From RGIG3528 sp045629005 (lineage in GTDB: Bacteria > Bacillota > Clostridia > Lachnospirales > Lachnospiraceae): DNA of 64,000 bases. The DNA is taken from assembly GCA_045629005.1 (NCBI GenBank), contig JAZQQJ010000082.1, positions 23,201 to 87,200 on the forward strand, written 5' to 3'. Position 1 is the first letter of the stretch. Every line of letters starts with the position of its first letter. The notes beneath the pieces were generated by a model. The model was not told the origin of the DNA. It was given only the letters and a program-made list of their open reading frames with translations, and ran no database searches. The translations under genes were made by a program, and so were the position numbers. Below, piece after piece: positions 1 through 8,930 of this stretch.

Positions 1-1
1 G

Positions 2-901
2 TGCAGAAACAACATAAAATACACCTCCGAAGACGGAGATATGACTAATGAATTCACAGGTGCATATGAAGGATTATATGAACTGAAAGGAGATTGTTAT
101 TCCTTCTACGCATCCTTTAAGATATTGCTTGACAAGGTTGGAATAGACAATCTAAAATGTGAACGTGAAGGTGGTGACAGTCCTCATTACTGGAACCTTG
201 TTAATATCGGTGACGGCTGGTATCATTGTGACTGTAGCCCGCGCCGTAAAGAGGACACGTTCTACACCTTTATGCAGACCGATAACCAGGTTAAGGCATA
301 CAGTTACAGCTATAAGGAACGTCGGGATTATTACAGCTTCGATGAGGATGCATATCCTGCACGAGCCGAAATGGTCGTTTACGACGGATGGAATCATACA
401 AAGCTTCAGACAAATGTTAAAATGACTGAAGATGCTATTCTTACAGCCATTGAGGAGCTTAAAGGTCTCTATCCTGACGGAATGTACTGGAACAATGGAG
501 GCATATCCGAAAACCCATGTCATAACAACGGAGGATATGACAAATGCAACTACTATGAAGGCGTTACAAGTCTTCTGAGAGACAAAACCGGGTATGGCTA
601 TCAGTGCTTTGGTTTTGCGAGCATGCTTTCCGACTACATTTTCGGAAAAAATACCGCTATTTATCCGCACTACAACTACGATGACCTAAGAATCGGAGAC
701 CACGTCCGCCTGGATGATTACAATCCGTACTGCCACAGCATGATTGTCATTGAAAAAACCGATGAGTATATCATTGTTGCAGAGTGCAATGCCGATTACC
801 AAACCTGCAGAATAGACTGGGGCAGAAAGATTATGCGCGAGAGACTCGAAGAAGATCCTAACACCATCTACTACTCCAGAAGCTGGGTACTAAAACAATA
901 A
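2..901 (+). CDS. Transglutaminase-like plus Cys/His hydrolase-like protein, 5' partial
   Basis: The reading frame is open from base 2 with no stop, and the first Met (base 41) has no properly spaced ribosome binding site, so the true start probably lies left of the window. Counting from that Met, a transglutaminase-like core is visible: Cys19 in GDCYSF, His49 in HYWNL and Asp64 in CDCSP, the papain-like triad order. A second region (about residues 155-286) has Cys189 in YQCFGF and His232 in CHSMIVIE, resembling the Cys/His region of the protein at 58217-59872. Many aromatic residues suggest an extracellular wall- or protein-processing enzyme. Signal peptide and substrate cannot be seen. Transglutaminase fold likely; second domain is inference. 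Confidence 0.7.
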   Translation, partial: CRNNIKYTSEDGDMTNEFTGAYEGLYELKGDCYSFYASFKILLDKVGIDNLKCEREGGDSPHYWNLVNIGDGWYHCDCSPRRKEDTFYTFMQTDNQVKAYSYSYKERRDYYSFDEDAYPARAEMVVYDGWNHTKLQTNVKMTEDAILTAIEELKGLYPDGMYWNNGGISENPCHNNGGYDKCNYYEGVTSLLRDKTGYGYQCFGFASMLSDYIFGKNTAIYPHYNYDDLRIGDHVRLDDYNPYCHSMIVIEKTDEYIIVAECNADYQTCRIDWGRKIMRERLEEDPNTIYYSRSWVLKQ

Positions 902-939
902 TTATTTTCACGCTATGACGTGACAGAAAGAGGAACAAT

Positions 940-1173
940 ATGGACGAATTACTTGAAATCCTTTCAAATCTTCATGAAGATGTTGATTTTGAAACAGAAG
1001 ACAGACTTATGGAAGATGCTATTATCGATTCTTTTGATATCATCTCACTTATCTCTGATATTCAGGAAAATTTTGATGTAACAATCTCTGCTCAGGATAT
1101 TATTCCCGAGAATTTTAACAGCGCTCAGGCAATTTATGACCTTATTCAGCGCCTTCAGGAAGAGGAAGCTTAA
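940..1173 (+). CDS. Acyl carrier protein (DltC-like)
   Basis: A 77-residue acidic, helical protein with the carrier motif DSFD; Ser31 is the expected 4'-phosphopantetheine attachment site. Size and the following helix (IISLISDIQENFDV) fit the ACP/DltC family. It carries an acyl or aminoacyl group as a thioester in the cytoplasm. The next gene, 3 bases downstream, is an MBOAT acyltransferase, the same pairing as DltC and DltB in teichoic acid D-alanylation, so it most likely feeds that enzyme. No DltA-type ligase or DltD is adjacent inside the window; an AMP-forming ligase lies 15 kb away at 15876. The acyl group is unknown. A GAGGAAC ribosome binding site precedes the ATG. Confidence 0.85.
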   Translation: MDELLEILSNLHEDVDFETEDRLMEDAIIDSFDIISLISDIQENFDVTISAQDIIPENFNSAQAIYDLIQRLQEEEA

Positions 1174-1176
1174 CTA

Positions 1177-2706
1177 ATGTTTTTTACGTCGTACGAGTTC
1201 CTTGGATTTGTTCTCGTACTCATTCTGCTGTACTACCTTCTGCCTAAGAAGGCACAGTGGCCGTTGCTCCTCATAGGAAGCCTTCTGTTTTATGCATACT
1301 CGGGCCCTAAATTCCTCATATACATCGTTATAACGACTTTTACAGTGTATTTCGCAGGAATGCTTACCGACAAAGACAGAAAACGTACGGAAGCGTATGT
1401 AAAGGCCAACAAGGAAGCACTTACCAAGGAAGACAAAAAAGCATATAAAGATAAACACAAGAAGGTAAGGAACGCTTACCTTCTGATTTGTCTGTCCATA
1501 AATCTTCTTATTCTTTTGGGATTAAAGCTTAATATCGTGTCCCTCGCCGTCCCCCTTGGAATTTCGTTTTATACGCTAAGGGCAATAGGATACCTTGTGG
1601 ATGTTAACAGAGGAAAGTACGAGGCGGAGAAGAATCCTTTGAAATTTATGCTCTTCATTTCGTTCTTCCCCATTATTCTCCAGGGACCGCTCTCTAACTA
1701 CGATGAGCTTGCAGTAACGCTTTACGGACCAAATAAGTTTTCATCAAAGAATGTTTCTTTTGGTATGCAGCGCGTGCTTTGGGGCTTTTTCAAGAAACTT
1801 GTTATAGCTGACCGCGTTCTTACTGCTGTATCTGTTTATGTTGGGGATCCCGAAACATTTAAAGGAGCGTATGCATTATATGGTATGCTTTTGTACACTC
1901 TTGAACTTTATGCGGATTTTACAGGCGGTATTGATATTACAATAGGCATCGCTGAGATGCTTGGCATTAAGGTCGCTGAGAACTTTGACAGACCTTATTT
2001 TGCAACATCACTTAAGGATTATTGGCGTCGCTGGCATATCACTATGTGTGACTGGTTCAGAAATTACATTTTTTATCCGGTTTCTGTCAGCAAGGCAATG
2101 CAGAAGATTTCAAAATTTACAAAGAAGGTGTTTGGTGAAAAAGTTGGAAAGCGAATTCCCGTTTATCTTTCATCCTTCCTTGTATGGCTTGCTACGGGCG
2201 TATGGCACGGGGCAACATGGAATTTTATTGTGTGGGGACTTCTGAACTGGCTTATTCTCATGCTTTCTGAGGAGTTTGAGCCTCTTTATACCGGGTTCCA
2301 TAAAAAAGCACGTTTCAGCAATACATTTGGCTATAAGCTTTTCACGATATTACGTACCTTCGCATTAATCAGCATTTTGAATCTGTTTGACTGCTTTGCA
2401 AACGTGGGTACAACATTAAAATCGCTTTTATCGATTTTTACGACAGGGAATTATGCGGGTTCGATTTCCGGAGCATATGCATCTTTCGGCCTCAGCATCA
2501 CGGATTACATTATTCTTGCTGCGGGAACAGTGCTTATGCTTGTTGTCAGCCTTCTCAAAGGTGACGGATTCCTTCGCGATAAGATTACAAAGCTTCGCTT
2601 CCCTGTAAAAGCTTTGATTTGGATTACACTCTTTGTGGTTGTGCTTTTGTTTGGTGCATACGGACAGGGCTATGACCAGAGTCAGTTTATATATAATCAG
2701 TTTTAG
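1177..2706 (+). CDS. MBOAT family O-acyltransferase (DltB/AlgI-like)
   Basis: A 509-residue multi-spanning membrane protein. The N-terminus begins with the FTSYEFLGF type start common to bacterial MBOATs, followed by hydrophobic segments. Family signatures are RRWHITMCDWFRNYIFYP (about 285-303) and GVWHGATWNF with the catalytic histidine at His344. Such enzymes move acyl groups from a cytoplasmic carrier across the membrane onto polymers such as alginate, teichoic acid or cellulose. The preceding carrier protein gene is the probable donor partner. The translation start lies just after the carrier gene stop, with a purine-rich site inside the carrier's end, suggesting coupled translation. The acceptor is unknown. 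An SGNH/DltD-like partner is not seen nearby. Confidence 0.9.
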   Translation: MFFTSYEFLGFVLVLILLYYLLPKKAQWPLLLIGSLLFYAYSGPKFLIYIVITTFTVYFAGMLTDKDRKRTEAYVKANKEALTKEDKKAYKDKHKKVRNAYLLICLSINLLILLGLKLNIVSLAVPLGISFYTLRAIGYLVDVNRGKYEAEKNPLKFMLFISFFPIILQGPLSNYDELAVTLYGPNKFSSKNVSFGMQRVLWGFFKKLVIADRVLTAVSVYVGDPETFKGAYALYGMLLYTLELYADFTGGIDITIGIAEMLGIKVAENFDRPYFATSLKDYWRRWHITMCDWFRNYIFYPVSVSKAMQKISKFTKKVFGEKVGKRIPVYLSSFLVWLATGVWHGATWNFIVWGLLNWLILMLSEEFEPLYTGFHKKARFSNTFGYKLFTILRTFALISILNLFDCFANVGTTLKSLLSIFTTGNYAGSISGAYASFGLSITDYIILAAGTVLMLVVSLLKGDGFLRDKITKLRFPVKALIWITLFVVVLLFGAYGQGYDQSQFIYNQF

Positions 2707-2714
2707 GAGTTATT

Positions 2715-4553
2715 ATGTGCGGTATTGCAGGTTATTTTGACCTTAAAAACGACAGGAAAACAGATGTAAAGGTCATGGAAAACATGCTTGAGGCCATCAG
2801 GCATCGTGGCCCGGACGGGAGTCGTATCCTTGAGCTTCAGGGGCTTACTCTCGGCTTTACAAGACTTAGTTTTCTTGACTTAACAGGCGGAATGCAGCCT
2901 ATTCAAAATGAAGACGGAACCGTTACCGTAATTTGCAACGGTGAGATATTCAATTATCGTGAGCTTCGGGAAGAACTGCTTAAAAAAGGACATATTTTCC
3001 GTACTGAGACGGATATTGAAGTTATTTTGCATCTTTATGAAGAGCATGGAACGGATTTTCCCAATATGCTTAATGGCCAGTTTGCCATTGCTCTTTACGA
3101 TGATAAAATTAAGCGTCTTTTCCTTTTCAGGGATCAGATGGGCATTTGCCCTTTGTTCTACGGAGAGATTGACGGAAAGCTTGTTTTTGCTTCGGAAATC
3201 AAAGCAATAATGGAGTTCCCGAACGCACCGAGAAAGCTTAATCTCAAAGCGGTTGACCAGCTTATGAATTTCCCCGGTGTTGTAAGTCCGGAGACTTTCT
3301 TTGCAGGCATACGTTCTCTTAAGGCCGGTCATATGCTCACAATTGAGTATGGCAAAGATATTATCGATACAGAATTTTGGGATATTCATTACAGCCCTGA
3401 AGAAGAGGACAAGGGCGAGGCATATTATGTTGAGAATCTTCGCGAACTCATCAAAAAAGCCATTACCAGAAGGCTTATTGCAGACGTTCCTGTAGGCTTT
3501 TATGTCTCGGGAGGCCTTGACAGCTCTGTAGTTGCCTGCTTTATCGGTAAATATCTTCTTAACAGCATGTACTCGTTCTCGGCCGAAATCGGTGACGGAG
3601 AACTGGATGAAAGTAAATTCCAGCAGATGGTTAAGGAATGCGTTCATTCACAGCATTATGTTACAAAGATTACTGAGAAAGAAATATGGGATAATCTTGA
3701 AAACGTAATATATCACTGCGAATCGGGTGTTAAAGAAAGCTATGATGTAGCCGCATATCTGCTTTCAGGACTTGTAAGCGGTTCTCCTGCAAAGGCAGTG
3801 CTTACGGGACAGGGCTCTGACGAAATTTTCTCGGGCTATATCGGATATATGGTTGACCTCTTCAGAAACATGCAGAAGGACAAGATGACGAAGGAGGAAC
3901 AGGAGGTAAACGAGCGCCTTTGGGGAGATCCTTACTTCCGCTATGAGAGAAATCATCCTGAAATAAGAAAAATACATGAAAAGGTTTATTCTGAAAATGT
4001 ACGAGGATCAATCAACAGCTTTTCGGCTTTTGCAGAAAGCCCGATTAATGTTGAGCGTGTGAAGGGTCTCAGTTCACAGAAACGTCGTTCATACATTGAC
4101 TGTAAGCTTCGTCTTTCGGATCATCTTCTCACGGAGCATGGTGACAGAATGTTTTTCTCGCACAGTGTCGAAGGACGTCACCCGTTCCTTGATAAGGATG
4201 TGCTTGATTTTGTTTTTACTATTCCCGATAAGTACAAGCTTCATGGCGTAAACGAAAAATACATCCTTAAAAAAGCCGGAGTCGGCATTGTGCCTGACGA
4301 GATTCTGAAACGCAAGAAATTCCCCTTTCAGGCTCCGGGCATGTCATCAATGATAAAAGAGGCATCGAATATCCCTTATCTTGATGAGAATCTTATCAGA
4401 AAATATGGCATCTTTGATGCAAACTATGTTTCAGAGATGAAAAAGATATATTCCGCACCCGATTTCAAGCTGATGGGAGCATTTGAAATCGATTATCTGC
4501 TTATTGTAATGACAGTTACAATGCTTTGTGAGAGGTATAAGCTTACATTGTAG
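2715..4553 (+). CDS. asnB: Asparagine synthetase (glutamine-hydrolysing), AsnB type
   Basis: A 612-residue enzyme that amidates a carboxylate (classically aspartate to asparagine) using glutamine and ATP. Cys2 directly after Met is the Ntn glutaminase nucleophile, which fixes the start. The glutaminase domain covers about 1-210, including RHRGPDG and ICNGEIFNY. The synthetase domain carries the ATP-binding PP-loop SGGLDSS at 265-271. Length fits the family. It is 8 bases after the MBOAT gene, so it is probably co-transcribed with the carrier/acyltransferase pair. AsnB paralogues in such clusters often amidate a pathway product rather than free aspartate; whether this one is housekeeping or dedicated cannot be told from sequence. 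Confidence 0.9.
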   Translation: MCGIAGYFDLKNDRKTDVKVMENMLEAIRHRGPDGSRILELQGLTLGFTRLSFLDLTGGMQPIQNEDGTVTVICNGEIFNYRELREELLKKGHIFRTETDIEVILHLYEEHGTDFPNMLNGQFAIALYDDKIKRLFLFRDQMGICPLFYGEIDGKLVFASEIKAIMEFPNAPRKLNLKAVDQLMNFPGVVSPETFFAGIRSLKAGHMLTIEYGKDIIDTEFWDIHYSPEEEDKGEAYYVENLRELIKKAITRRLIADVPVGFYVSGGLDSSVVACFIGKYLLNSMYSFSAEIGDGELDESKFQQMVKECVHSQHYVTKITEKEIWDNLENVIYHCESGVKESYDVAAYLLSGLVSGSPAKAVLTGQGSDEIFSGYIGYMVDLFRNMQKDKMTKEEQEVNERLWGDPYFRYERNHPEIRKIHEKVYSENVRGSINSFSAFAESPINVERVKGLSSQKRRSYIDCKLRLSDHLLTEHGDRMFFSHSVEGRHPFLDKDVLDFVFTIPDKYKLHGVNEKYILKKAGVGIVPDEILKRKKFPFQAPGMSSMIKEASNIPYLDENLIRKYGIFDANYVSEMKKIYSAPDFKLMGAFEIDYLLIVMTVTMLCERYKLTL

Positions 4554-4561
4554 AGGTTTAG

Positions 4562-5587
4562 ATGGGGTACGACGAAGAATACAATAACAGAAAAGTCATA
4601 AGGACCAAGCTTTTGTGGATAGTAATTCTATCCCTGATTTTGGTCCTTATTCTGATTATTGGATTTATTGCGGATGCTGTTTTTGATATGGCAGAGGAAC
4701 AGTCTTACCGGCCTACGCCGGAGCCTACAAAGTTAACGGGAAGAGAGGTCACGCCCACACCTTATAGTGACTACAATCCCGATGATGAGCTTATTCCGAC
4801 CGAAACACCTACTCCGACACCTTATGTGACAGATGAACCGGATACGCCGACGTCTACCGATGAGCCTATTGCAAGCCCGACAGAAGCGGTTACACCCACG
4901 GTAACAGCAACACCGGAGCCTACACCATCACCGATTCCGACGGAAGCCGGATCGCAGGGGTTCATACCTATTTCCGAGCTTTTCCCGAATCTGTCTACCT
5001 ACTACAAAAAGGATCAGGTGACCGGTGTTGAGCTTGAGCTTATTCTTCAGAAGCCTGAGCTTCCTCACGGCTGTGAGAGTGTGGCACTTACGATGGTTTT
5101 GAATTATTATGGGTTTAAGCTTGGTAAGACCGATATTGCCGATAAATATCTGATTTATGGTGATAATTTCGTGACGAGTTACGAAGGAAATCCTTATGGT
5201 GAAGAGGGTGGACTGATTTATGCTCCTGGACTTACCGATACAGCGAACGAATTTCTTACGGACCGCGGAAGTACACTGAAAGCATATGACGTGTCAGGTG
5301 GGGAGTTTTTTGACCTTATAAAGACGTATATTAATCATGATATCCCGGTTATTCTTTTTGCCACGAGAGATTATATTCCGGTTGAATTCCGAAGCGAAGC
5401 ACGTGAGTATGACGGAAAGACATGGAAGCGTGTTAAATCGATGCATTGTGTTGTCATGTCAGGCTATGACGAAGAGGATGACACAGTTATTATCTATGAC
5501 TCCCTTAAGGGCGTTCTTAAGGTAAAAAGGGCAACCATTGAAGAAATATACAACGATTTTTACAGAATGGCTGTTGTTGTGAAATAG
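4562..5587 (+). CDS. Membrane-anchored C39-like cysteine peptidase
   Basis: 341 residues. A short charged N-terminus is followed by a transmembrane segment (about 17-40), a Pro/Thr-rich extracellular linker (about 50-130, repeated TPTP units) and a C39_2-like papain-fold domain. The catalytic Cys is probably Cys171 in LPHGCESVAL and the His is His295 in SMHCVVMSGYD. This arrangement places a peptidase or peptidase-like domain outside the membrane on a flexible stalk. It starts 8 bases after asnB and appears to close that operon. The substrate is unknown. The linker style matches the proteins encoded at 54426-61351. Domain call is good; enzymatic activity is inferred from the retained Cys and His. 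Confidence 0.8.
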   Translation: MGYDEEYNNRKVIRTKLLWIVILSLILVLILIIGFIADAVFDMAEEQSYRPTPEPTKLTGREVTPTPYSDYNPDDELIPTETPTPTPYVTDEPDTPTSTDEPIASPTEAVTPTVTATPEPTPSPIPTEAGSQGFIPISELFPNLSTYYKKDQVTGVELELILQKPELPHGCESVALTMVLNYYGFKLGKTDIADKYLIYGDNFVTSYEGNPYGEEGGLIYAPGLTDTANEFLTDRGSTLKAYDVSGGEFFDLIKTYINHDIPVILFATRDYIPVEFRSEAREYDGKTWKRVKSMHCVVMSGYDEEDDTVIIYDSLKGVLKVKRATIEEIYNDFYRMAVVVK

Positions 5588-5609
5588 CTTCTGTTACGGA
5601 GGAACAGCT

Positions 5610-8600
5610 TTGGCATTACATCTTGTTCTCGGCACCGCAGGCAGCGGTAAAACAACATTTCTTTATGACGAAGTGATACGTATGGCAGGGGCAAACCCTG
5701 CCACTACGTATTATTTTATTGTGCCGGAGCAGTTCTCCATTAAGACGCAGTATGACCTTGTGGCAAGGCATCCCGAAGGAGGCATCCTTAATATCGATGT
5801 AACAAGCCTTGCAAGGCTTGCGGACATGGCATTCGGTGTTCTTCACGGAGAAAAGTGCGAGTTTCTTCCTGAAATCGGAAAAAGCATGATAATAAAAAAG
5901 GTGCTTTCCGACAAAAAGGACGAACTTGTTATGTTCGGCAGAAATGCAAGAAGAGCAGGCTTTGTTGCAGAAGCAAAGGCGCTTATTTCCGAGCTTATGC
6001 AGTACAACGTGTCTTTGGAAGAGCTGGAAACGCTTGCCAAAGAAACAGACGATGCAATTCTTAAGAATAAGCTCGAGGATACGATTACACTATATTCCGG
6101 CTTTAATGAACGCCTTGGAAACGGATTGCATACGGCGGAGGGCCTTTATGATGTATTTGCAGAAGTGGCTGACCGTTCGGGAGTTTTGAAAAAATCAGTT
6201 GTTATTCTGGATGGCTTTACAGGCTTTACACCATCACAGTATGAATTGCTTCGTTGCTTTATGAAGCAGTGCGACGATGTATACATTTCTTTCACTGCGG
6301 ATGAGACTGCCGCATCGGGAAAAGAACTGAAGGATTTCGATCTTTTCCGCATGAGTCAGCTCTCTGTAAAAAAGGTGAGAGAGCTTGCTGTTTCGGCCGG
6401 GTGTGAGCTTGCGGACGATGTTTTTGTCAAGTATGACGATCCTGTAAAGCATGCTTCTGTAAAGGCTCTGGAAAGAGGTCTTTTCAGACAGGGAAGGTCG
6501 CGTGGAAGTTCAGCAGGAAGAATTATGCTTTATAACGCTTCGGACCCGGGGGCAGAAGCACGTCATGCAGCCTCTGAAATAGAAAGACTTTTACGTGAAG
6601 AAAATTATCGCTACAAGGATATTGCTGTTGTTGTCAGTGATATGGACGCTTATGGTGAGCTTGTAAGTCGTGAGCTTGATAAAGTGAATGTAAGATACTT
6701 TGTCGACAGAAAAAAGAGCCTCGGAGAGAACGAATGCTCAGGGCTTATTACACTTATGCTGCGACTGATGGAAAAGGGGCCTGATACAGACCTTCTCATT
6801 TCCTTTGCGAAAAACAGTCTTTCCGGTATTGACCGTGCGGAAGCGTGCGAACTCGAAAATTACTGCCTTGCGCTTGGAATAAAGGGCAGCAGGTTTAAGA
6901 AAAAGTTTGAAAAAGATTTTAACTGCCATGGGCAGATTCTTTTGGCTGGAAAAGCCGAGCCTGTAAGAGCAAAAATTATGCAGGTGTTAACACCGCTATT
7001 TGGTATAAAGACATCAGAGGTTATATATATTACAAATCGCGTAAGGGATTTCTTCGGTAAAATCAGGCTTGAAGAAAAACTTCTGGAACGTGCGGAGCGA
7101 CTTAAGGACAAAGGAGACATGCTGCGCGCCAAAGAGTACTCAAAGGTTTATGAGGCAGTCGACGATATCCTTAACCAGTTGTGTGAGTACCTTGGCGGAG
7201 AAGAAATGTCTTTAAAAGAGTATCGGGAAGTGCTTGTGGCCGGTCTTGCCGAGGCACGGGTCGGACTTGTTCCCGAAGGCTCGGAACAGATCGTAATCGG
7301 TGATGTTGAAAGAACACGTCTTAAGGATATTAAGGCGTTATTCCTGCTTGGGGCAAATGATGGCAGACTCCCTAAAGCCGCATCCTCAAAGGGTATTCTT
7401 TCTGAGTATGATAAGGATGCATTAATGGAAAAAGGGGTGGAACTTTCACCCGGAATGCTTCGCAAAGTCGGACGCGACAGATTTTACATTTATCTTGCTC
7501 TTTCAAAGCCGACTGACAGGCTTTATGTATCATATTGCATGACAAACGAAGCAGGCGAAAGCAGCAAGGCTTCACAGGTTGTCACACGCATACAGAAGCT
7601 TTTTGATGACTTGGAAGTTACTACATTCCAGCAGCTTCCGAAAGCAGCAAGAATATTGGAAAATAATCTCGGACATAGTGAAAAGCTTCGAGAGGAACGC
7701 GAAAAGACCGCAAAAAAAGACGTTGTTTCGCCTACTGTTACAGAGCATATCTCAAAAGAAACAGCAGATGCTTTGTATGGAGAAAAACTGTACGGAAGTA
7801 TTTCCAAGCTGGAGGCGTATGCAAATTGTCCGTTCAGGTTTTTCCTTACATACGGATTAAAACTCAATAAACGTGAGGAATTTACACTTGAAGCAGATGA
7901 CTTCGGAAACGTATGTCATGAAGCATTGGAAATATACGGAAAAATGCTTAAAGAACGTGGAATAAGCTGGTTTGCGGTGAGTGAAGAGGAACGAAGGAAG
8001 CTTGTGGCTCAGTGTACGGAAAATGCTGTTTCCGCGTATAATAACGGGATTTTTGAATCTTCCGGGAAGAACAAATATATTTCCGAACGTGTTGAGCAAC
8101 TCCTTAATGCATCTGTTGACGCACTTACAAAACAGCTTGCCGGAAGTGATTTTGAACCTTATGAGTTTGAACATCAGTTTACTGTCAAAAATGAACTGTT
8201 CACTCTGACAGGTAAAATCGACCGTATCGATGTGTGCCGAAAGGAAGGCGCGGAGTCTGTAAAGGTCATTGACTACAAGTCGAGTGACCATGATTTTGAT
8301 GTGCAGAAATTATACTATGGTCAGTCGCTGCAGCTTCCGGTTTATATGGACCGGGCTCTTTCCATGAAGGAACTTGGAAACGTGCGTCCCGCCGCTATGC
8401 TCTATAACCATTTTCTCGATCCTGTTGTTGATGCTCCGGAGTATGGTATTGATGAGACTGAAGCATGCGAGACAATCGCGTCGGAAATTGCTAAGGAGTT
8501 TAAGACAAAGGGACTTGTAAATTCGGATTTTGAAATAATAAAGTGCCTCGATCATGCATTTGTTGACGAAGCGGGAACGCTTAAGGATAAAGTGAAGTCT

Positions 8601-8930
8601 GAGCGTATTCCTGTCGGGACAAAGGCGGACGGAGGCTTTGACCAGTATTCCCGCGTTGCAAGTGACGAGGACTTTAAGCTTTATCTTACAATTGCATCCG
8701 AAAAGATGAAAAAAGAAGCTCGTGAAATTAAGGCGGGAAATGTTTCGGTTACTCCTATATTTGATAAGGATGGTTTGTCGGGCTGCAGATTCTGTGATTT
8801 TAAAGATGTATGCGGCTTCGACCTGAAAAACGGCTACAAATCACGTTTCCTCAAGAATTATGGTAAAGAGGAATTGGAAAAGAAACTGAAGGGCATTGTG
8901 CCTGCGGAAAAGGAGGGGCAGAATGGCTGA
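5610..8930 (+). CDS. addB: ATP-dependent helicase/nuclease subunit B (AddB)
   Basis: 1106 residues, normal for Firmicute AddB. With AddA it processes double-strand DNA ends for recombination repair in place of RecBCD. The Walker A motif GTAGSGKTT is at 8-16. The C-terminal nuclease has IDYKSSD (from about 890) and the iron-sulphur cluster cysteines Cys740 (YANCPF), Cys1059, Cys1062 and Cys1068 (GCRFCDFKDVCGF), the usual 1+3 spacing. Translation starts at a TTG, chosen because it is the first start after the GGAGGAA site at 5599-5605 and lies just upstream of the Walker motif. It overlaps addA by 8 bases. Confidence 0.95.
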   Translation: MALHLVLGTAGSGKTTFLYDEVIRMAGANPATTYYFIVPEQFSIKTQYDLVARHPEGGILNIDVTSLARLADMAFGVLHGEKCEFLPEIGKSMIIKKVLSDKKDELVMFGRNARRAGFVAEAKALISELMQYNVSLEELETLAKETDDAILKNKLEDTITLYSGFNERLGNGLHTAEGLYDVFAEVADRSGVLKKSVVILDGFTGFTPSQYELLRCFMKQCDDVYISFTADETAASGKELKDFDLFRMSQLSVKKVRELAVSAGCELADDVFVKYDDPVKHASVKALERGLFRQGRSRGSSAGRIMLYNASDPGAEARHAASEIERLLREENYRYKDIAVVVSDMDAYGELVSRELDKVNVRYFVDRKKSLGENECSGLITLMLRLMEKGPDTDLLISFAKNSLSGIDRAEACELENYCLALGIKGSRFKKKFEKDFNCHGQILLAGKAEPVRAKIMQVLTPLFGIKTSEVIYITNRVRDFFGKIRLEEKLLERAERLKDKGDMLRAKEYSKVYEAVDDILNQLCEYLGGEEMSLKEYREVLVAGLAEARVGLVPEGSEQIVIGDVERTRLKDIKALFLLGANDGRLPKAASSKGILSEYDKDALMEKGVELSPGMLRKVGRDRFYIYLALSKPTDRLYVSYCMTNEAGESSKASQVVTRIQKLFDDLEVTTFQQLPKAARILENNLGHSEKLREEREKTAKKDVVSPTVTEHISKETADALYGEKLYGSISKLEAYANCPFRFFLTYGLKLNKREEFTLEADDFGNVCHEALEIYGKMLKERGISWFAVSEEERRKLVAQCTENAVSAYNNGIFESSGKNKYISERVEQLLNASVDALTKQLAGSDFEPYEFEHQFTVKNELFTLTGKIDRIDVCRKEGAESVKVIDYKSSDHDFDVQKLYYGQSLQLPVYMDRALSMKELGNVRPAAMLYNHFLDPVVDAPEYGIDETEACETIASEIAKEFKTKGLVNSDFEIIKCLDHAFVDEAGTLKDKVKSERIPVGTKADGGFDQYSRVASDEDFKLYLTIASEKMKKEAREIKAGNVSVTPIFDKDGLSGCRFCDFKDVCGFDLKNGYKSRFLKNYGKEELEKKLKGIVPAEKEGQNG

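Noticed and set aside
4562..5587. Bacteriocin processing and export with the ABC gene at 22973
   Set aside because: The C39-like domain is on a stalk outside the membrane and the ABC protein is far away and lacks a C39 domain.
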